Positions 61,170 through 64,000 of a stretch of 64,000 bases of DNA are shown piece after piece. Below the pieces are notes generated by a model. That model had not been told where the DNA came from. It worked only from the letters and a program-made list of their open reading frames with translations, and did no database searches. Within the stretch, counting starts at the first letter, position 1; each line of letters begins with the position of its first letter. The translations under genes and the position numbers were made by a program. Source of the DNA: Blasia pusilla (lineage: Eukaryota; Marchantiophyta; Marchantiopsida; Blasiales); assembly GCA_050084515.1 (NCBI GenBank), contig CM114274.1, positions 3,410,001-3,474,000 of the forward strand, given 5' to 3'.

Positions 61170-61482
61170 TATTGAAGATTGAGGTACAATCAAGCTCATG
61201 AGATACTTGAATTGCTACATTTGGTACTCACACGAAGTAGGAAAGCTTAATCTTGGTTAGTCTGTTAAGCACGATTATCTTAACTAGGATTAGTTAATCA
61301 CAAGTAGTCTAACTCGAGATTATGGTTAAGGATAGGATTAGGGTTGCTTGTACATATCCTATATAATTGAGAAGAGGACTAGCCTCCACTCATTCTCTCA
61401 TTACAAATTTTTCGTTCTCCATGGTGGTATGTGAGTGTGAGAGCCGCTTTCCACCAATTATGCTTGCTTAGCATTTTCCACA
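61170..61482 (+). repeat. 3' LTR of the copia element
   Basis: 313 bp, collinear with the 5' LTR. Confidence 0.9.
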
Positions 61483-61700
61483 ATCAGAACCAAAGTTTCG
61501 ATTCTATAAATATTCCCAATGAAGGGATCTCAAGAGCATGCTTATTGGAACTACAGTTCCAATTGATCCAGAGGATAGCAACATTGAGGATGCAAGCTCT
61601 ACAATAAGAAACTGGACACGCATGCCACATAACAAGTCCATCGCACGATCATCAGATGACAGTAAATATGCTCATTGAATAGATAAGATTTGGAACTCAA
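61483..61700 (+). repeat. satellite array resumed (right part)
   Basis: ATCAGAACCAAAGTTTCGAT continues the interrupted unit. TTGGAACTACAGTTCCAATT occurs at about 61546 and TTGGAACTCAAGTTCCAATT at about 61689. After this the repeat fades. Confidence 0.7.
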
Positions 61701-62054
61701 GTTCCAATTCGGGATGATTAAAAAATATCCCCGAATATCACATGGCTTCACAATCTTTAGCTTCCACTATCTGCAATATGTTACAGTTCTCGCAATCTTA
61801 GATTCCATTCTATGCAATAGGTTACAATTCCCGCTGTACATGACTACAAATATCTATTACCAGAGAATTTACAACTTGTGACAATGTATTTCCAATCGGA
61901 GGAGATTCTCATCTGTTGCTATATCTATGATATCGACGTGCTCAACCCTAGGCACTATACTTCCTTATTCCATCCGCTTTAATATACTACATTTCACGTT
62001 CTATTTATAAATATATCGAATGGCATCAAAATAGCGTATCATTTCAACTACCTA

Positions 62055-63750
62055 TTATCCTCGATGAGGTCTCTTCCTGCTCAATCGCAAGAGTGTCTCA
62101 TCCATGGCAAGGTCGGTAATCTCCTCATGCACCTTATTGAGTCCATCAGCGGAGTTACTCCAACTAAACCTTCCCTCCCTTGGAGTCAGAACAATCCTCG
62201 TGAAATCAATTTGGAGATCTTCCTTCAGGGTCTCGTAGATAGCTTGGAACTTATCGTAATTCTTCTTCTGATACTCCTTGTCCAAACTGCGCAAGTCCAC
62301 ATCCCAGTCCTTAGCCTTTGCGATGATGTAGCCGAAAAGACGATGCTTCAGTTCGTGCAGGCCGTACTCGTCAAGGAAAAAATGGGCAACTTCTTGCCCG
62401 CTCACCAACAAGCACTATTCCGGTGGTTGTTGGAGATCATTCCCTAACATGGAATAGTCGAATACGTTATCCACCACAACACACGCCTTGGAGTCGAAGA
62501 AGATTTAGTACGCCTTCTTACATTCTCGGTCGAGGCGAGAACCTAGAGTATCTACAATGGTGATCAACTTGGCTACAACCCTTAGCTCAAAGTGATGGTC
62601 ATGCACAGTGACGATAAACACCTTCTCGGTTCCCTCGTATTGCACCACTTTGTTCCACACAGTGTCCATGCTCTCATCTGGTATGGCATCATAAGGGAAA
62701 ACGTCGTAAATATAAGGGAGGGAGACATAACCCACAAAGCTCATGTTGGTATTGATGTAGACACTGAATGACGGTCCATCCTTCTAACTCCATCCTGCTA
62801 CGGACTTCAGGTTTAAGAAGCCGCTTTTATCAACGACGTCCTTGAAACCAGAATGATTCTCCCACTTCATGTACAAGCAGGCTCCCAACTTCATTATGCC
62901 GTCGAGAACTCCAGCTGGGAGATATTTCTCTATCGGATACTCCAAACACCACTTGGCAGTAAGAAAGGCATTGATACTATATGTTGGCCTCGCAGCTTCC
63001 ATTGATATTTGATCCACGCTGCCGAAGATGACATTTGCGGTGATCTCCGCTCTTGGACATTCCTTACATACTGTCCGAGGCAACTGTCCATGTACATTCT
63101 GGAATAAGATCGAGGCCTTTAGCTTTTTGTGGATTTCATGGAGAAGACGTTTACCATTACCGCCAGTAGAATGTGGCTTTGGAAAACCAATCTGCCTAGT
63201 ACTAATAAAATGACTAACACTCATCCCATCCATGAAACTCTCTTTCATTATCAGAAGGTAAGAGAGAATAGTATCGGCCTCACAATGATTTTTTTTCGTC
63301 TTGGGGTCTTGGAAGTATATTAAATTTCGGAAGGGCTATACGCTATTTGGATCGTTCACAAGGAGGGAATTGATCCCAATGTCCACCAGGACTGAATTCT
63401 TTGGGCATGAGAAGTTTCTAAACTCTCTAACAGCATAAAAGAATCGTAGATCTTTCACATACTTCGAGAGACCCTTTTTCCCCTTTCAAACACAGAAATC
63501 CCGCACAAACCAAAAATATTTGGCCTTCTTGACGAAAGATTCAGACAAATAGCAGGAATCTGCTAGCCTCTCGAGCATTTCAAGTGCATCTTTCCTATTC
63601 ATCGTGGTCCCAAATCCATAATCATATTCTCTCTCTATCATGTCAGTTAGTATTCTGACGTAGGGGAGGACAAATACATGCCTTCATCTCTCAACATGAA
63701 GGCATTGTATTCCCTAAGACCGAGGGGATACGGTTTGCTAACCCTGTCCA
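62055..63750 (-). pseudogene. unidentified protein, single-frame pseudogene with five point stops
   Basis: From about 63680 to 62055 the minus strand reads in one frame for roughly 540 codons with five stops (near 63493, 63345, 62782, 62505, 62436); a frame change near 63690 separates a short N-terminal piece. Segments include KYVKDLRFFYAVREF, TVCKECPRAEITANVIFG, SFVGYVSLPYIYDVFP, KVFIVTVHDHHFELRVVAKL, IVDTLGSRLDRECKKAY and SLDKEYQKKNYDKFQ. I do not recognise the family with confidence. The VHDHHFELRVV..IVDTLGSRL stretch resembles a segment of plant NT-C2-domain-like proteins. The sparse, frame-preserving stops suggest recent decay. Confidence 0.5.
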
Positions 63751-64000
63751 TAATTCAAAAAATAATTCCGTCAATTTTGAGGAAAAGAAGAGGCCTAAGG
63801 GATTTCACCAATCCACCAACCAATGCAAGATATTAGCCTCTCAAAGAGGGAATTAGAACTATAGTTCAATCAAGCAATATTCATTCACTGAACTATCACA
63901 GTGCCAGTGCTTACCTTTCTGCCTGAAGGTCGGTGTCCAACATTTTGACTCGCAACAGGCTCCTTTGGTTCATAGTAGCGTTGGTAATCACCAAGCTGCG
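63751..64000. other. unassigned edge of window
   Basis: No feature recognised. AGAACTATAGTTCAA at about 63854 echoes the satellite palindrome. Confidence 0.3.

Larger units (their letters stand above)
56345..61482 (+). mobile_element. Ty1/copia LTR retrotransposon, decayed, with TSD
   Basis: 5.1 kb. LTRs TATTGAAGATTGAG...TTTTCCACA at 56345-56655 and 61170-61482; target duplication ATCAC (56340-56344) / ATCAG (61483-61487). After the 5' LTR comes TGATATCACGAGC, a diverged tRNA-Met primer site. A GAGGGGGAG purine tract (61161-61169) touches the 3' LTR. Gene order gag, protease, integrase, RT, RNase H is the copia order. The LTRs are visibly similar but not identical and the genes carry many stops, so the copy is old and inactive. 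Confidence 0.93.

Overview
The window looks like gene-poor nuclear DNA of a land plant with a large, repeat-rich genome. It has GT-AG introns in a plant Qc-SNARE gene, decayed Ty3/gypsy and Ty1/copia LTR retrotransposons, a LINE fragment, a hAT-like insertion, tandem satellites and CT-rich plant-style leaders. I cannot name the species. A non-flowering lineage is plausible because a DNMT3-like methyltransferase is present, but here that gene belongs to a transposon, so this is weak evidence. No tRNA, rRNA, CRISPR array or bacterial-type gene was seen.

Layout. 1-4.7 kb: five minus-strand exons of a SYP61-type syntaxin; one intron is made of ~155-bp tandem repeats. 4.7-9.3 kb: AT-rich DNA, a perfect 22-bp hairpin, then a CT/GA-rich block that could hold 5' leaders. 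10.1-12.8 kb: a broken UDP-sugar 4-epimerase gene with one segment inverted. 12.9-23.6 kb: element 1, a Ty3/gypsy-type retrotransposon. 24.7-25.9 kb: a ~110-bp tandem repeat split by a 752-bp hAT-like insertion with an 8-bp target duplication. 27.8-34 kb: solo LTRs, a LINE fragment carrying a (GA)54 tract, and older gypsy debris. 34.1-43.5 kb: element 2, a relative of element 1 without its 5' LTR. 43.5-52.2 kb: mostly unassigned, with weak coding relics and small repeats. 52.2-53.85 kb: an older relic of the same gypsy family. 54.4-61.6 kb: a ~205-bp satellite invaded by a copia element (56345-61482, TSD ATCAC/ATCAG). 62.05-63.75 kb: a minus-strand pseudogene of an unidentified protein.

Main discovery. 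Both gypsy elements carry a cytosine-5 DNA methyltransferase domain between protease and reverse transcriptase. It shows the motif-I DLFGG loop, a PCQ catalytic loop, ENV, an RxR-like motif and a DNMT3/DRM-like ERERxMGFP C-terminal motif. The integrase ends in a PHD finger. The apparent domain order is gag(zinc knuckle)-protease-methyltransferase-RT-RNase H-integrase-PHD, probably one polyprotein, so the element encodes both a DNA-methylation writer and a putative histone-tail reader. Retrotransposons with captured DNA methyltransferases have been reported, as I recall, in dinoflagellates and charophyte algae. A land-plant-like gypsy family with this module plus a PHD finger looks little described. 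Both copies are dead. Several stop codons sit at the same homologous sites in both, pointing to an already defective common source, recurrent C-to-T decay, or readthrough.
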